Below, in pieces: positions 17,016 to 26,741 of a DNA stretch of 38,674 nt (its first letter is position 1; every line of letters begins with the position of its first letter). This stretch comes from Enterospora canceri. Taxonomy: Eukaryota > Microsporidia > Enterocytozoonidae. The stretch covers positions 1 through 38,674 of the forward strand of contig LWDP01000021.1 in assembly GCA_002087915.1 (NCBI GenBank), in the 5' to 3' direction. Under the pieces are notes generated by a model that searched no databases, had not been told where the DNA came from, and saw nothing but the letters and a program-made list of their open reading frames with translations. The position numbers and the translations under genes are program-made.

Positions 17016-18071
17016 TTATTTCCGTTTATCTGTTTCTTTTGTCCTGTTAAACATCTTCCTGTACAGCTTCGCTTCCAAAAAAGTGAATTTATAAAATGGC
17101 TTAATGCTCAATAGTAGCCCAGCATGCCATAAAAAGTGCGAATCCATCAAATAGAATAGCGGCGGGAAGTCACTTAACTCGAATACACCTGATATTATTA
17201 TCAAATTGGTCAATGTTACTATTTTGTCCTTGATATGCTTGTTTTTGTAGTAGACTGTTGTAATCAGGTAATTCAATTGAATCAAACACAACAGTATCCC
17301 ACATACTACCATATTATACTTGTAGTTGAAGTCAATATAGAGCATTCTGTATACATGATACACGTATCCAGTCACAAATATAATTCGTACTGTCTGTTTC
17401 AATACATAATAGCATTTTGGTAATTCTGTACCACTTTGTCTATTCTTTTTGTTTATACTGATCAATATCAGAATATTCCTCTGTGTTGTTACCAATGCAC
17501 TCATTGCAATGGTAAATACAGCTGTAAAATAGTCCATGTTTCTGGTCAGTACTGTTTCATGAAGATGGAATAGAAATGATGATATGAATGCAAGTGACAT
17601 TGCACCGTAGTGAATCAGGTAATCGACTCTGAGTGGGGATCCTCTTGATATTCGCACCAATTTCTTGTAGTAGGACAAGTTTATGATGAACTTGAGCAAA
17701 GCACATCCTGAGCTAAGTAGCTCAGTGAATCCAAGTAACGACATGAATATCCATCTTCCGTTGTACTTACAGTTATTGTACTTCAGTTGCTTGATACAGT
17801 TGTAATTACATAGTAGAACTGCCTTATCCAACTTGGTTCTATTCAATATTCTGTCTACAAAGTTGAGTTTGATTTCTTCCACTATTTCATCAACACAACC
17901 ACCAGAACAGCTTACCAGACTGTTGAACTGGTCATCACTTCCTCGCATGAACAGCCTGTCAAATGGCATGAAGGGTGTTAATTTATTATTATAAATTGAT
18001 TTGAGATATTCTAATGTTTTGTTTGTTTTAAAAACAGATATTCTCAATATGATGATGTGGTGTATTAGCAT
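17016..18071 (-). CDS. PER1: PER1/PGAP3-like protein, GPI-lipid remodelling (CREST superfamily)
   Basis: The protein has 351 residues. A short hydrophobic N-terminus is followed by the lumenal Cys-rich region (CSGGC, 55-59; CNYNC, 88-92) and KYNGRW (102-107), then about seven membrane segments. The CREST-type catalytic residues are visible: FHLHE at about 168-172, the downstream DYFTA, and D310-S-H312 with LWH316 near the C-terminus, after an ELSDFPP block. In yeast, Per1 removes the sn-2 acyl chain from GPI anchors in the ER and needs these His and Asp residues. The N-terminal signal segment is weak. The gene has no CCC motif near the ATG. Confidence 0.88.
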   Translation of the reverse strand: MLIHHIIILRISVFKTNKTLEYLKSIYNNKLTPFMPFDRLFMRGSDDQFNSLVSCSGGCVDEIVEEIKLNFVDRILNRTKLDKAVLLCNYNCIKQLKYNNCKYNGRWIFMSLLGFTELLSSGCALLKFIINLSYYKKLVRISRGSPLRVDYLIHYGAMSLAFISSFLFHLHETVLTRNMDYFTAVFTIAMSALVTTQRNILILISINKKNRQSGTELPKCYYVLKQTVRIIFVTGYVYHVYRMLYIDFNYKYNMVVCGILLCLIQLNYLITTVYYKNKHIKDKIVTLTNLIIISGVFELSDFPPLFYLMDSHFLWHAGLLLSIKPFYKFTFLEAKLYRKMFNRTKETDKRK

Positions 18072-18246
18072 GAGTTAGTACAACAAACGTTAAAGGTTCT
18101 GAAATAGAATATATCAAATATTTGAGAAATTGATCACCTGAAAATATGGGTGGCATAACACACATTTAGTTAAAAACGAATTAGCAGCAACATTTTATAG
18201 GCATTGGCTACAGTTTGAAATATCTTCACTCTTTTTACACCTTATC

Positions 18247-18846
18247 ATGTCACTGGATAACATCAAGAAATATTTTGAAGTGAGAAGATTTGCTATGGAT
18301 GAAGATGACTACAGCAAGTTAATGGGATTGGTTGATGCGCTGGGTGAAGGATTGGACAAGAAAGAAGCAGATTCAAATGTGCTGAAAGATGAAGGTGATA
18401 AGTTGGTGGAAAATGGTAAATTGTTTGATGGTCTGGACAAGTATCAAAATGGATTGGAGATTTGCCCACTGAATAAGTTGATATTGTTGCATAGGGCAGG
18501 AGTATATGGTCAGATCAGTAAGAAACTGAAGAATTGTGACAACTGCATTTGTGGAGACAAACCAAAGGAAGAGGCCAAAAAGTTTGAATACAAATCATTT
18601 TATGATTTGGTAGAAGATAAGAAACTGTGCTACCACCAAAAAGTGAATTTATTCAACAAATGTGCCATCAACGATTCAATCCGAGGACTACACGTTGATC
18701 CATTTGATGCCAGGTTTTATGTTAAACTGATTGAAATCCATGAAGATGATTCCAAGGCACAGGAATATTATTTAAGAGAAGGATTGAGAATAGCACCTGA
18801 GAACGATGAGCTAATGAAGTTGAAAGAGATAATATTAAAGGAATAG
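18247..18846 (+). CDS. TPR-repeat protein (possible Hsp70/Hsp90 co-chaperone)
   Basis: The protein has 199 residues and is soluble. A clear TPR begins at about residue 46 (LKDEGDKLVENGKLFDGLDK, then YQNGLEICPLN and LLHRAGVY). Two more degenerate repeats follow; the last reads AQEYYLREGLRIAPENDEL (about 170-188). A Cys pair motif (CDNCICG, about 98-104) interrupts the series and may bind metal. The wording of the first repeat resembles the two-carboxylate-clamp TPRs of co-chaperones such as Sgt or Cns1, but I cannot assign one. The start is preceded by TTTTTACACC, a weak form of the CCC signal. Confidence 0.7.
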   Translation: MSLDNIKKYFEVRRFAMDEDDYSKLMGLVDALGEGLDKKEADSNVLKDEGDKLVENGKLFDGLDKYQNGLEICPLNKLILLHRAGVYGQISKKLKNCDNCICGDKPKEEAKKFEYKSFYDLVEDKKLCYHQKVNLFNKCAINDSIRGLHVDPFDARFYVKLIEIHEDDSKAQEYYLREGLRIAPENDELMKLKEIILKE

Positions 18847-19126
18847 TTATATTAAACAACCAGTATGATTTATTAAATGACAATTGCAGTTTAATATTAC
18901 CGCAGGTATTTAGCAGTGCACTATTCAACTACCTGAATGCTCAATAGGTTGTTAGATGTTTCAATTATACTTCATCATGTTACATTATTTGTGATTTCAC
19001 TGATCAGATTAAGGTTGCTTAAATGTATAATAATATCAATGCATGTGTTGATTTATGTTTTAATATGATTGTTTTGATGGTTTTTTGTTTATTTGTTAGT
19101 ATTTAAGAATTTTACAACAATAAACA

Positions 19127-19990
19127 ATGATCTTTGTAGCAACCTTTCTCAATGTCGTGCAAACTTCTTTTGATCGGATAAATGAAGCACTTGAAGGAAT
19201 ACAGGAACTGAGTGATTTTATTAATGAATCTCAGCAACAAAGAGGTGAGAGAGAGCCAGCAGAAAACGCCCATCAGATGTTTGGTGATATTCTTAATTCA
19301 ATCGCACGTAATCAAGAACAATCTGAACGTGAATCAACAAGTGCATTGGAAGGTAGATTACATAGAGTAGGACAAGCCCGTAGACGGAGTAGATTCGGCG
19401 AAAGGTCTGGTATGAGCCACGTTGTAATCGAAAATCCAAGAGTGAGACGTGTTAGACCATATATATCACCACTTGATGAATGCAGGGAGGTTATTCGTCC
19501 CAGTACAAGTACTGCAACCAATTTGGTAAAGATGACTTGTTCAGAACCAGCAGAAATTATTGTCACTGAAGAGCCAAGACCTAAGGTTAGGAAAGTGGTC
19601 GTAGTATCAACAGCAAGAAGAGTAAGACCAGCAAGAAGAATACACGTTTCTAGCAGCAGAATCAGATTGAAGAATATCACTACACCATCAATACAAAATG
19701 GTAGGATGTCTACGACTCTTAGTATAATAGGAGATGATCTGGATAGCTTCATTGAAAATTATGAGTTTGGGGTAATATTTCTAGACCGATATAACGAAGA
19801 AATTGATTATAGACCAATTGAACCATCAACATACGGACAAAATCCAAAACAGTTCAAAGTGGTTATGAAGATGTTAGAAGGTACCACCAAGATCACTTTT
19901 ATAGCAAGGTGTTTAACAAACGATTATTCAGATCAATATTACACAAGCTATAAGTACGATCACGTCAAAAAGAGGTTCATGTTGGCGTAA
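19127..19990 (+). CDS. Secreted family protein 1 of a four-gene tandem array
   Basis: The protein has 287 residues. A short hydrophobic leader (MIFVATFLNVVQTSF) is followed by a Gln/Glu/Ser-rich region and an Arg-rich middle (about 80-190, with RRVRPARR and RKVVVVSTARRVRPARR-type strings). The conserved C-terminal domain of about 90 residues (190-285) has the family pattern: alternating strand, D-x-x-x-F/I, then GVIFLDRYNEEIDYRPI, and a last strand ITFIARC. No known family is recognised. The neighbours at 20472, 21194 and 21818 are paralogues. The upstream element AATAAACA sits directly before the ATG in place of CCC. Secretion is inferred from the leader. This is the longest member. Confidence 0.7.
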   Translation: MIFVATFLNVVQTSFDRINEALEGIQELSDFINESQQQRGEREPAENAHQMFGDILNSIARNQEQSERESTSALEGRLHRVGQARRRSRFGERSGMSHVVIENPRVRRVRPYISPLDECREVIRPSTSTATNLVKMTCSEPAEIIVTEEPRPKVRKVVVVSTARRVRPARRIHVSSSRIRLKNITTPSIQNGRMSTTLSIIGDDLDSFIENYEFGVIFLDRYNEEIDYRPIEPSTYGQNPKQFKVVMKMLEGTTKITFIARCLTNDYSDQYYTSYKYDHVKKRFMLA

Positions 19991-20471
19991 GTATGAAATA
20001 TCAAGCAAATAACCACCTTATGTAAATAGTTTAGTTTCTGGCTAGAGAGAAGAATTGTTTTTGACTGTTATTGACACGCAACTAACATGTGCCTGAAAAT
20101 ACCTTGCTTCAACCAGCAGAAAGTACCCATCGTGTTCGTCTTGTTTAGTTAGTAATTGATAGGAGTGACAGCTTTAGTGATCTTACGAATAGTCCCTTAC
20201 ACCTACCCAACATGAATAAATGAGAAATAATAAAATATGAATATTTTTCAGGTTTGATAAATTAAATCATACTTGTATTTTATAGTAGTAACATCATAAA
20301 TTCTCTTGTCACCTTCTAAAGTGTTCTAGAAATTGATCATCCTGTCATTCTTCAATGATCCATGTACATCTCCTGTTCAATTGGTGTTAATTGATCTTCT
20401 TCTATTTTCCAATTGATATTTTTGTTTGTTTGTGATCATATTTAAATATAAACAAAAATTCCAACAAACAT
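19991..20471. other. Intergenic stretch between the first two secreted-family genes
   Basis: About 480 bases without a supported gene. It is AT-rich and includes one TTCTAGAA palindrome (20324-20331) and the TATAAACA-type element just before the next ATG. I see no clear remnant of a family member. Confidence 0.5.
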
Positions 20472-21026
20472 ATGCTGGTTTTTGTAACATTGATCAACCT
20501 GATACTAACAGCAGCTGGGTCTATAGAAGAACGCAGATCATCTAGAATACGAAAAAGAGAACAAGAGCGTTCAAAGGCAGAAGAAGCATCTGGTGTAGAT
20601 GAACCAAAAGCAAAGAAACCAAGACAGAAAAGAACACAAAAAAAGGCTGAAGTGCCAAAGAAAGCACTAAAAAAGACACCAAAGAAAGCAGCAGAAAAGG
20701 TGCCTGAAATCACATTTGTTGCACATCCAATCATTGTTAGTGGGAAAATTGATATGCGAGTCTCCCTCGACACTGAAGATGTGGAAGAATTCCTTGATAA
20801 AAACGAAATTGGAATACTGTTGATGGATGAAAATTCTGATGAAATCAATTATGTTCCAGCTGTAAAAGAAAGAGTACTAAGAAACTCGAAATCCATTCGC
20901 TTGTCCCTCGATAATATCGATCTGACAAGTTTCACTAGCCTATGTGTTGCGATAAAGAACAAGGAAGATGGTAGCTACCTAAAACCATTGAAACATTCAG
21001 GTACAGCACTAATTCAGGTTGTATGA
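20472..21026 (+). CDS. Secreted family protein 2 of the four-gene array
   Basis: The protein has 184 residues. The leader MLVFVTLINLILTAAGS has a plausible cleavage site after Ala-Gly-Ser. The middle (about 20-80) is very Lys-rich with KKTPKKAAEK-type strings and could act as a nuclear-localisation or nucleic-acid-binding region; this is inference. The C-terminal domain (about 90-175) shares the family pattern, including EIGILLMDENSDEINYVP. An ATATAAACAAA element lies about 20 bases before the ATG. No family outside the array is recognised. Confidence 0.7.
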   Translation: MLVFVTLINLILTAAGSIEERRSSRIRKREQERSKAEEASGVDEPKAKKPRQKRTQKKAEVPKKALKKTPKKAAEKVPEITFVAHPIIVSGKIDMRVSLDTEDVEEFLDKNEIGILLMDENSDEINYVPAVKERVLRNSKSIRLSLDNIDLTSFTSLCVAIKNKEDGSYLKPLKHSGTALIQVV

Positions 21027-21193
21027 TTCGTATTGAACAAGAAATAGCTGATCAATAAAATGAAGAATATAAAGTAGTTTGCTACACCAATGTTTCACTA
21101 AATTCGTATTTGTTTCTCACCAATATTCTTTAATTACCTTCCTACCCACAAAATCAGTTTATTTTGTTGTTTTACATTCCACGGTTATAAACA

Positions 21194-21691
21194 ATGCTCT
21201 TCATTTCACACCTAGTTCATTTCATAGAATGCGCTACAAACAACGGCAATAGACCACTACAGCTAACTCAACAGCAGAGGCAAGATAGACCGAACAGAAG
21301 TAGGAATTATCAAGCTCAACTAGAATCAAGAAATGTGGTGCCTATAACCAGTGAGAACACCAAATTGCTATTCAACAGTAATCCGATTCTAATGGGTGAC
21401 AGTTTGAAATGTCGCCTGACAATTGTGACACCTGACATCCACCAATTTAATAAGGATTATACCACAAGTATAGTATTCCTGAATGAATTAGGCAATCAGA
21501 TTCAATTTAACCCAATTGCACCAGAACTATTCATACCAGATCCATCCTACTTTGAATTTAGGTCGAAAGCCCCTGAATTTTTCAATTCAATCATATTTGT
21601 AGCAAAAAGTAGAAATATGAACAGATCAGACATCCAATCACCACAATACAAGTACAAATCAGATGAAAATTACTTCGTTGCAATGGAATAA
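21194..21691 (+). CDS. Secreted family protein 3 of the four-gene array
   Basis: The protein has 165 residues, the shortest member. The leader is MLFISHLVHFIECAT. The middle is short (about 15-60), Gln/Arg/Asn-rich, and the C-terminal domain (about 65-155) follows the family: LKCRLTIVTPDIHQFNKDY, then TTSIVFLNELGNQIQFNPIA, then IIFVAKSRN. The element TTATAAACA ends directly at the ATG. No outside homologue is recognised. Confidence 0.7.
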   Translation: MLFISHLVHFIECATNNGNRPLQLTQQQRQDRPNRSRNYQAQLESRNVVPITSENTKLLFNSNPILMGDSLKCRLTIVTPDIHQFNKDYTTSIVFLNELGNQIQFNPIAPELFIPDPSYFEFRSKAPEFFNSIIFVAKSRNMNRSDIQSPQYKYKSDENYFVAME

Positions 21692-21817
21692 ACAAACATT
21701 TCATTTTGCAACAATCTAAGCATCAAATAACCTGAATTGGTTACGATTTAATGTGCTCGTTTAAATCAGTGATCAAGTTGTTTGTCGTCTATAAACAATC
21801 AATCACACAAACAACCC

Positions 21818-22381
21818 ATGCTTATTCTTGCAACACTGATCAACATCGTGATGTCTTCCTCTGGTGAAGAGTCTCCCAATCCTGGAGCAAATCCTGTGGT
21901 TGTAGTTGTTGGTGATCCATCAAGAATAGAAGTAGCCAAGCTGGTACAAAACCTTACCAAAAGAGAGAGTACCTCACGTATACTAAGAGCACGGACTACG
22001 CCATACAGTAGAACTACACGAAGAACAACAGCTGTTTCTTCTACTCCAAAATTGCACAATTATACGGCACCAGTCCTATCAAATAACGCAATAACCATAC
22101 ATCTCAAAATTGAAACAAGTGATATCACCGCATTTAATACCGAATACACACCAATCATACTATTCATGGATTCAAATGGACATGAACAGTCTCATGTTGT
22201 GATAACCCCTGACATGTATGAGGATGATCACAACTCGTTTAAAATTGAAATTGATGTCCCTGATCATTCACTAGAAAGGGTATCTTTTGTAGGAAGGAAT
22301 AAGGTAACAAAAAAGTACGAGTTGTGGTCGAGTGGATACAAATTCAATTCAACAACTAAAGTCTTCGAATACACTCCATGA
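21818..22381 (+). CDS. Secreted family protein 4 of the four-gene array
   Basis: I place the start at the ATG at 21818 (187 residues), because the open frame before it begins with TTG and would put charged residues ahead of the leader. The leader MLILATLINIVMSSSGEE is nearly the same as in members 1 and 2. A Thr/Arg-rich middle (about 45-80) is followed by the C-terminal domain (about 85-180: ITIHLKIETSDITAFNTEY, TPIILFMDSNGHEQSHVVI, VSFVGRNK). The element CTATAAACAA lies about 20 bases upstream. It converges with RPC1, with 39 bases between the coding ends. Confidence 0.7.
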   Translation: MLILATLINIVMSSSGEESPNPGANPVVVVVGDPSRIEVAKLVQNLTKRESTSRILRARTTPYSRTTRRTTAVSSTPKLHNYTAPVLSNNAITIHLKIETSDITAFNTEYTPIILFMDSNGHEQSHVVITPDMYEDDHNSFKIEIDVPDHSLERVSFVGRNKVTKKYELWSSGYKFNSTTKVFEYTP

Positions 22382-22420
22382 GAATAAATCAGTGTAAATA
22401 ATATACCACTAACTACCCCT

Positions 22421-25400
22421 TCATTCACCAACTATTATTTCAACATCTTCATTGGTTCCCTTATTGATCTGTTTTCCAACAATCACTGATTCACTGACTC
22501 CTCGTATTAAATCAGTTCTTGATTCAACTGCTGCTCCAAACAGGAAGTCTGCTGTCTGCTCAAATGACGCAAGCATCAACGTGCTATTCTTTGCATTCTT
22601 CATCCCAAACCTGGTTATTCCAAGAAGGGCACCACGAACAGTCATTGCGTCACTGAGCAGTTGCAAATGCCTCTGATCTATTTTGATCCCATGTGATTCC
22701 ATCGTCTGCTCTATTTCAGCAATGATTGATTCACGAGCTGCCTCAATTCCAAGAACGCCCTCAATTTCAACCACGTTGTTTGTTTTGATCGTGGAATAGT
22801 CCAATTCGAGGGAGGCAGCAATGCTCAGAATGTTCAGGAACTCACCAACACCAGCATTCACCAGAAGAGCAAAGAGACCAGTCGTGCTCTCTGCTTCGAC
22901 AAAGAAGCCGTTGCACTCCTTCAGCCCAGCCACCTGGGCATTCATCAAGTCGTCTCTCAGCTTATTCTCCCTAAAATCACTGTACCTGTGTTTTACGGTG
23001 TATTTTCTCTCACTGTTTCTGGTGATGTTCAGCCTCTCAGCCACCCTCTCATCAATTGCCTCACTTGTCTCCATCTCAATCACACTAACTACCCTGTCTT
23101 TCACTATTCTGAATTCCCTTCTCATTTCCACCAGAATGTCCCTCATCCTCTTCTTCTGAATCACTGCCCTTAGTTTTGATACGGCCTCTTCTGTCAGACT
23201 GCCCAGTCTCACAACAGGGGTGCTGATGCAATGGGTTCCATTGATGATCTCCTTCAGTCTCGGAACTCCCTGTGTGATATTCATCGATGCTACCCCAGCA
23301 AAGTGGAATGTCTTTAGGGTCATCTGCGTCCCTGGTTCCCCTATCGACTGCGCCGACATCGCCCCAACACAGCTCCCTGGTTCAATCCCCAGGTCGGCAT
23401 CTTTTTTCCCATTCTGCCTATTCCACTTCAGTGGATCCACCCCATCTCCACCGTACGCAAATTGCACTATTTCACCGTGACTGTTTCTCACTGTCCCATC
23501 GTATTTCACACTCAGATCCTCCAATGCCTTCATCAGCCTCCTCTGCATGTACCCCGTCTCAGCCGTCTTCACTGCCGTATCAACCAGCCCCTCTCTCCCA
23601 CTCACCGTGTGAAAGAAGAACTCATTTGCCCTTAATCCACTGAAAAATGAGTTATAGACAAATCCCCTATAAAATATGTCATTTTCAATCGACTCATCCG
23701 TCTTGGTCTCTTTCCTCTCTTCCACCATGTGGGGCAGTGTTCTACCATCCATTCCATTTCGTATTCTCTCACCAGAAACAACCTGCTGTCCCACACATGC
23801 AACCATCTGACTCACGTTGATTCTGCTTCCCTTGCTCCCACACTCAGCCATCACCACGGCTGAGTTGCTGCGACTCAGATTCATCAGGCAGACTGTTCCA
23901 CACTCCTCTCGTATCCGATTCAGGCTGCTTGTGATCTCCATCTCGTCCACTACGTCAAACAGCCTCTTTTTGGTTCTATCAAATATTTCCTCCTTCTTCT
24001 CCCTGACTGCCTCGTTCATGAATACGTCATCCAGGCCAATGCTGAATCCACGTTCCATCAGAAAGCGGGAGCTGATTCGAGAGAGGTCGTTGATGAATCT
24101 GATGCACGCCTCCCTCGATATCTCGAGCAATCTGCACACTACAGATCCCTTTCTGTTTTCTGCCCCAATAATCGCCTTATCCAATTCGCCCATGATGAAT
24201 TTGCCACCCCAAAATAGAACTCGATTCAGCCCCCTGTTTTTGGTATCCAAATTCAGCCTGGTTTCAGACCCAACCAAAATCAGGTCCAACATGGCCTGAA
24301 TCACCTGCTTTCCGCTGTACAATGAAACTGCCCCCATTCTGATCACTGGCTCCACTTCCATTCGCCCAACAATCTCCAGATTTGCCACCAGCCCATAGAA
24401 GTCGCTCTTGTTGAGAAACCTGTCTTTCTTGGTCATCAAATACGCCCCAGTGATGAAGTCCTGGGTCGGCGAGACCAGTGGCTCGTTGTTTCTGATTGTG
24501 CAGATGTTCCGTCGCACACTCATCAGCTCGGCCGCCTCTGCCTGCGCCTCCTTCGTCTGTGGAACGTGAATGTTCATTTCGTCTCCATCAAAATCGGCGT
24601 TGTACGGGTTGCAGACGCACTCGTTGAATCGAAGTGTCTTGTGGTCTCCAACTCGAACTCGATGGGCCATGATGCTCATTCGGTGGAGAGACGGCTGCCT
24701 GTTGAACAGAACGACGTCTCCGTCCCTGAGGTGCCTCTCAACGGTGTCACCCACTTTCAGTCGCCTGTTTTTCGCATACTTCAGAAACACCCTGATTTGC
24801 TTCCTGTTTCCCTCCTTCTCCACCTCTCTCACGACGTAGTTGGCGCCTTCGAGCACCCCTGGCCCGTTTTCAACCAGTTTCTCAAGTCGCCCCTTGTTCA
24901 ACGAGGTGACCTTCTCTGGCACCGTCATTTCCAGTGCCATTTCAAGGGGCATCCCAACCTCCTCCACCGACAGATTCGGATCGGGTGAAATCACCGTCCT
25001 CCCAGAGAAGTCGACTCGTTTCCCACTCAGATTCATCCTGAACCTGCCTCCTTTTCCCTTGATTCGATTCACAAGCGACTTGATTCCAGTCGAATTCGGA
25101 ACACTCACCCCAGGCAGGTCTGAGTTGATGTAGAGCGCAACCTGCAGCTGGACGTAGTCCCAGTCGTCGTTCAGCGTCTGCATCCTCACCCCTCGCCTCA
25201 TCCCGTCCTCCAGCAGACCGTTGCTGTTGATTATTTCGGATATTTTCACTGTCAAATCGTCCTCATTAAATCCATCTTTATGCATATCAACACTGGGGCG
25301 AATGCAACTTGGTGGAACCAGGAGACTTCGGACCAGGAGATTCGTTGGCCTCGTTCTGAGATTCAGCAGCACCAGCTCCTCCTCCTTCGTGTTCTCGAAG

Positions 25401-25966
25401 ATGTTCAGGACGGCCAGTGGATTCAGCTCGTGCTCCACCACGTTCCCCTGGTCCCTGGTCCCAGCCCTGGTCTCCTCGTACACCCTGAATTGCCCATTCT
25501 TCTTCACTGTTCCAGTCGCACCCTTGCACTGGTAGCAGTGTTTCGCCTTCTTGCATTCTGCCCTGATTCTCTCAAGGAGCCTCTTTCTCTCTGGGTCTCC
25601 TTCCCTGATTTGGCCTATTTTGATTAGAAAGGTCGTTTTCTGTGAATTGGTCAGCAGTATCGAACTGCACTTCGTACAGATGCAGTTGAGGACAGAGAGC
25701 ACCTGTTTGATCAGGCAGATGTGGAAGACAGGGAGACAGAGGCTGACTCGGCCCCAGTGGCCAGGACACTCCTGTAGGCCGGCTCCACACGTCTCACAGA
25801 GGGCGTCTCCCGTGCTCACGCCCAGTCTCAGGTCGAGTGGCCCCCCTGGAAACGGCTTCCTGGTCTCCATGTCGTGGATTGTCTTGTTCGTTATTTCAGC
25901 AATGCTCAGGCTGTTTATTTCGTCCTCGTTGAGGAGTCGGAACTCAATTTTATCAACCTCAAACAT
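22421..25966 (-). CDS. RPC1: RNA polymerase III largest subunit
   Basis: From the Met at 25966 the protein has 1181 residues; 18 further codons are open upstream but would overlap the preceding gene. The zinc-binding N-terminus (CETCGAGLQECPGHWG, about 50-65) is followed by C-T-K-C and C-x-x-C pairs. The active-site loop NADFDGDEMN is at about 455-465. The bridge-helix region near 800 includes GEPGTQMTLKTFHFAGVAS, followed by MNITQGVPRLKEIINGT. This last wording is typical of Pol III over Pol I and II. There is no heptad C-terminal domain, which also excludes Rpb1. Yeast Rpc160 has 1460 residues, so this is a shortened form. Role: synthesis of tRNA, 5S and other small RNAs. Confidence 0.93.
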   Translation of the reverse strand: MFEVDKIEFRLLNEDEINSLSIAEITNKTIHDMETRKPFPGGPLDLRLGVSTGDALCETCGAGLQECPGHWGRVSLCLPVFHICLIKQVLSVLNCICTKCSSILLTNSQKTTFLIKIGQIREGDPERKRLLERIRAECKKAKHCYQCKGATGTVKKNGQFRVYEETRAGTRDQGNVVEHELNPLAVLNIFENTKEEELVLLNLRTRPTNLLVRSLLVPPSCIRPSVDMHKDGFNEDDLTVKISEIINSNGLLEDGMRRGVRMQTLNDDWDYVQLQVALYINSDLPGVSVPNSTGIKSLVNRIKGKGGRFRMNLSGKRVDFSGRTVISPDPNLSVEEVGMPLEMALEMTVPEKVTSLNKGRLEKLVENGPGVLEGANYVVREVEKEGNRKQIRVFLKYAKNRRLKVGDTVERHLRDGDVVLFNRQPSLHRMSIMAHRVRVGDHKTLRFNECVCNPYNADFDGDEMNIHVPQTKEAQAEAAELMSVRRNICTIRNNEPLVSPTQDFITGAYLMTKKDRFLNKSDFYGLVANLEIVGRMEVEPVIRMGAVSLYSGKQVIQAMLDLILVGSETRLNLDTKNRGLNRVLFWGGKFIMGELDKAIIGAENRKGSVVCRLLEISREACIRFINDLSRISSRFLMERGFSIGLDDVFMNEAVREKKEEIFDRTKKRLFDVVDEMEITSSLNRIREECGTVCLMNLSRSNSAVVMAECGSKGSRINVSQMVACVGQQVVSGERIRNGMDGRTLPHMVEERKETKTDESIENDIFYRGFVYNSFFSGLRANEFFFHTVSGREGLVDTAVKTAETGYMQRRLMKALEDLSVKYDGTVRNSHGEIVQFAYGGDGVDPLKWNRQNGKKDADLGIEPGSCVGAMSAQSIGEPGTQMTLKTFHFAGVASMNITQGVPRLKEIINGTHCISTPVVRLGSLTEEAVSKLRAVIQKKRMRDILVEMRREFRIVKDRVVSVIEMETSEAIDERVAERLNITRNSERKYTVKHRYSDFRENKLRDDLMNAQVAGLKECNGFFVEAESTTGLFALLVNAGVGEFLNILSIAASLELDYSTIKTNNVVEIEGVLGIEAARESIIAEIEQTMESHGIKIDQRHLQLLSDAMTVRGALLGITRFGMKNAKNSTLMLASFEQTADFLFGAAVESRTDLIRGVSESVIVGKQINKGTNEDVEIIVGE

Positions 25967-26009
25967 AGGCAAAAAAGTAGTGAAATTGGTAAAACAGGAA
26001 ATCACCTGT

Positions 26010-26732
26010 TTAGACCCCACTTTGGTCTTCCGTGCTTGATTCTACGCTGTTTGGTGCCGTGATTCTCACAACCCTGTTGAACTTGGATTCAGCCTCCTTG
26101 GAGTAGTGGCCTGTTATCAGAATGCACTTGTCCTTATTGACTCGGAATATTTCATCCAAATAAATTTCATCTGGATCATCAAAGAGGAGTATTTCCCTAT
26201 TTTCTGCCAGGTAGAGTGCTCGTAACAGGCTGATTGCACTCTTCGTGTCGTAATCAACCCTGTTGTTCGTGAACACCCTATTGCTCCTGATGTGATCAGA
26301 AAGAATTTCATTCAGCCTATCGTACTTAGCAACTACCTCAAGGACACGCATCTTCTCAGACAGAGGCAGAAACAGGTTGTCTAAGACAGTTCCATTCAGA
26401 ATCAGTGGATCCTGCTCCAAGTACGAGATCACGGAATAGAACTCGTCGTAAGTCAGAAATATCGTGGCCGTGATTTCCGAATCGAGATTCTCAAGAAACA
26501 CCTGCGACTTGTAGTCGTTCAACAAGTAGACGAAAAACTTGGTCTTCCCAACGCCATTGGTTCCGCCTATGAGGATCTTCTCGCCCTTTGATCCGGATAT
26601 TCTTTGGATGCGTCTGTTCAGCTCGACTTCGAGGATGACTCGGTAGTTATTGGGCAGTTTGTAGAGAGCACGTGGCTCATTTGACGTCTCCTTCAACAGA
26701 AACGTGTTTCTATCGTAGTTATTGAAGATCAT
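26010..26732 (-). CDS. ABC transporter ATPase domain as a separate protein
   Basis: The protein has 240 residues and one nucleotide-binding domain. Walker A is GGTNGVGKTK (56-65). The Q-loop is Q107 in YLEQDPLILNGTVLDNL, typical of exporter-type ABCB/ATM1 proteins. Walker B is ILLFDDPDE (181-189), with Asp186 where the catalytic Glu normally stands. The H-loop His is H209 (TGHY). The signature LSGGQ is not recognisable (expected about 157-165, where VDYDTKSAISLLRAL stands). The gene follows the membrane-domain gene at 26770-28092 on the same strand, 37 bases away, and has its own CCCC motif, so the two probably form a split half-transporter. Activity is uncertain because the signature and catalytic Glu are altered. 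Confidence 0.8.
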   Translation of the reverse strand: MIFNNYDRNTFLLKETSNEPRALYKLPNNYRVILEVELNRRIQRISGSKGEKILIGGTNGVGKTKFFVYLLNDYKSQVFLENLDSEITATIFLTYDEFYSVISYLEQDPLILNGTVLDNLFLPLSEKMRVLEVVAKYDRLNEILSDHIRSNRVFTNNRVDYDTKSAISLLRALYLAENREILLFDDPDEIYLDEIFRVNKDKCILITGHYSKEAESKFNRVVRITAPNSVESSTEDQSGV

Positions 26733-26737
26733 TGATT

Positions 26738-26741
26738 GGGG
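26738..26741 (-). promoter_or_regulatory. CCC motif before the ABC ATPase gene
   Basis: TTTAACCCC lies five bases before the ATG at 26732. It argues that the ATPase is a separate gene and not a frameshifted tail of the membrane-domain gene. Confidence 0.55.

Noticed and set aside
16782..17114. Plus-strand open frame with a signal-peptide-like start (MLFHYSILLLLIFCVLL)
   Set aside because: It overlaps the end of PER1 and mirrors a hydrophilic minus-strand ORF that has a CCC motif. Long hydrophobic frames opposite acidic coding sequence are common here.
25551..26039. Plus-strand frame of 162 codons across the RPC1 start
   Set aside because: It lies opposite conserved zinc-binding RPC1 sequence and has no family match or start signal.
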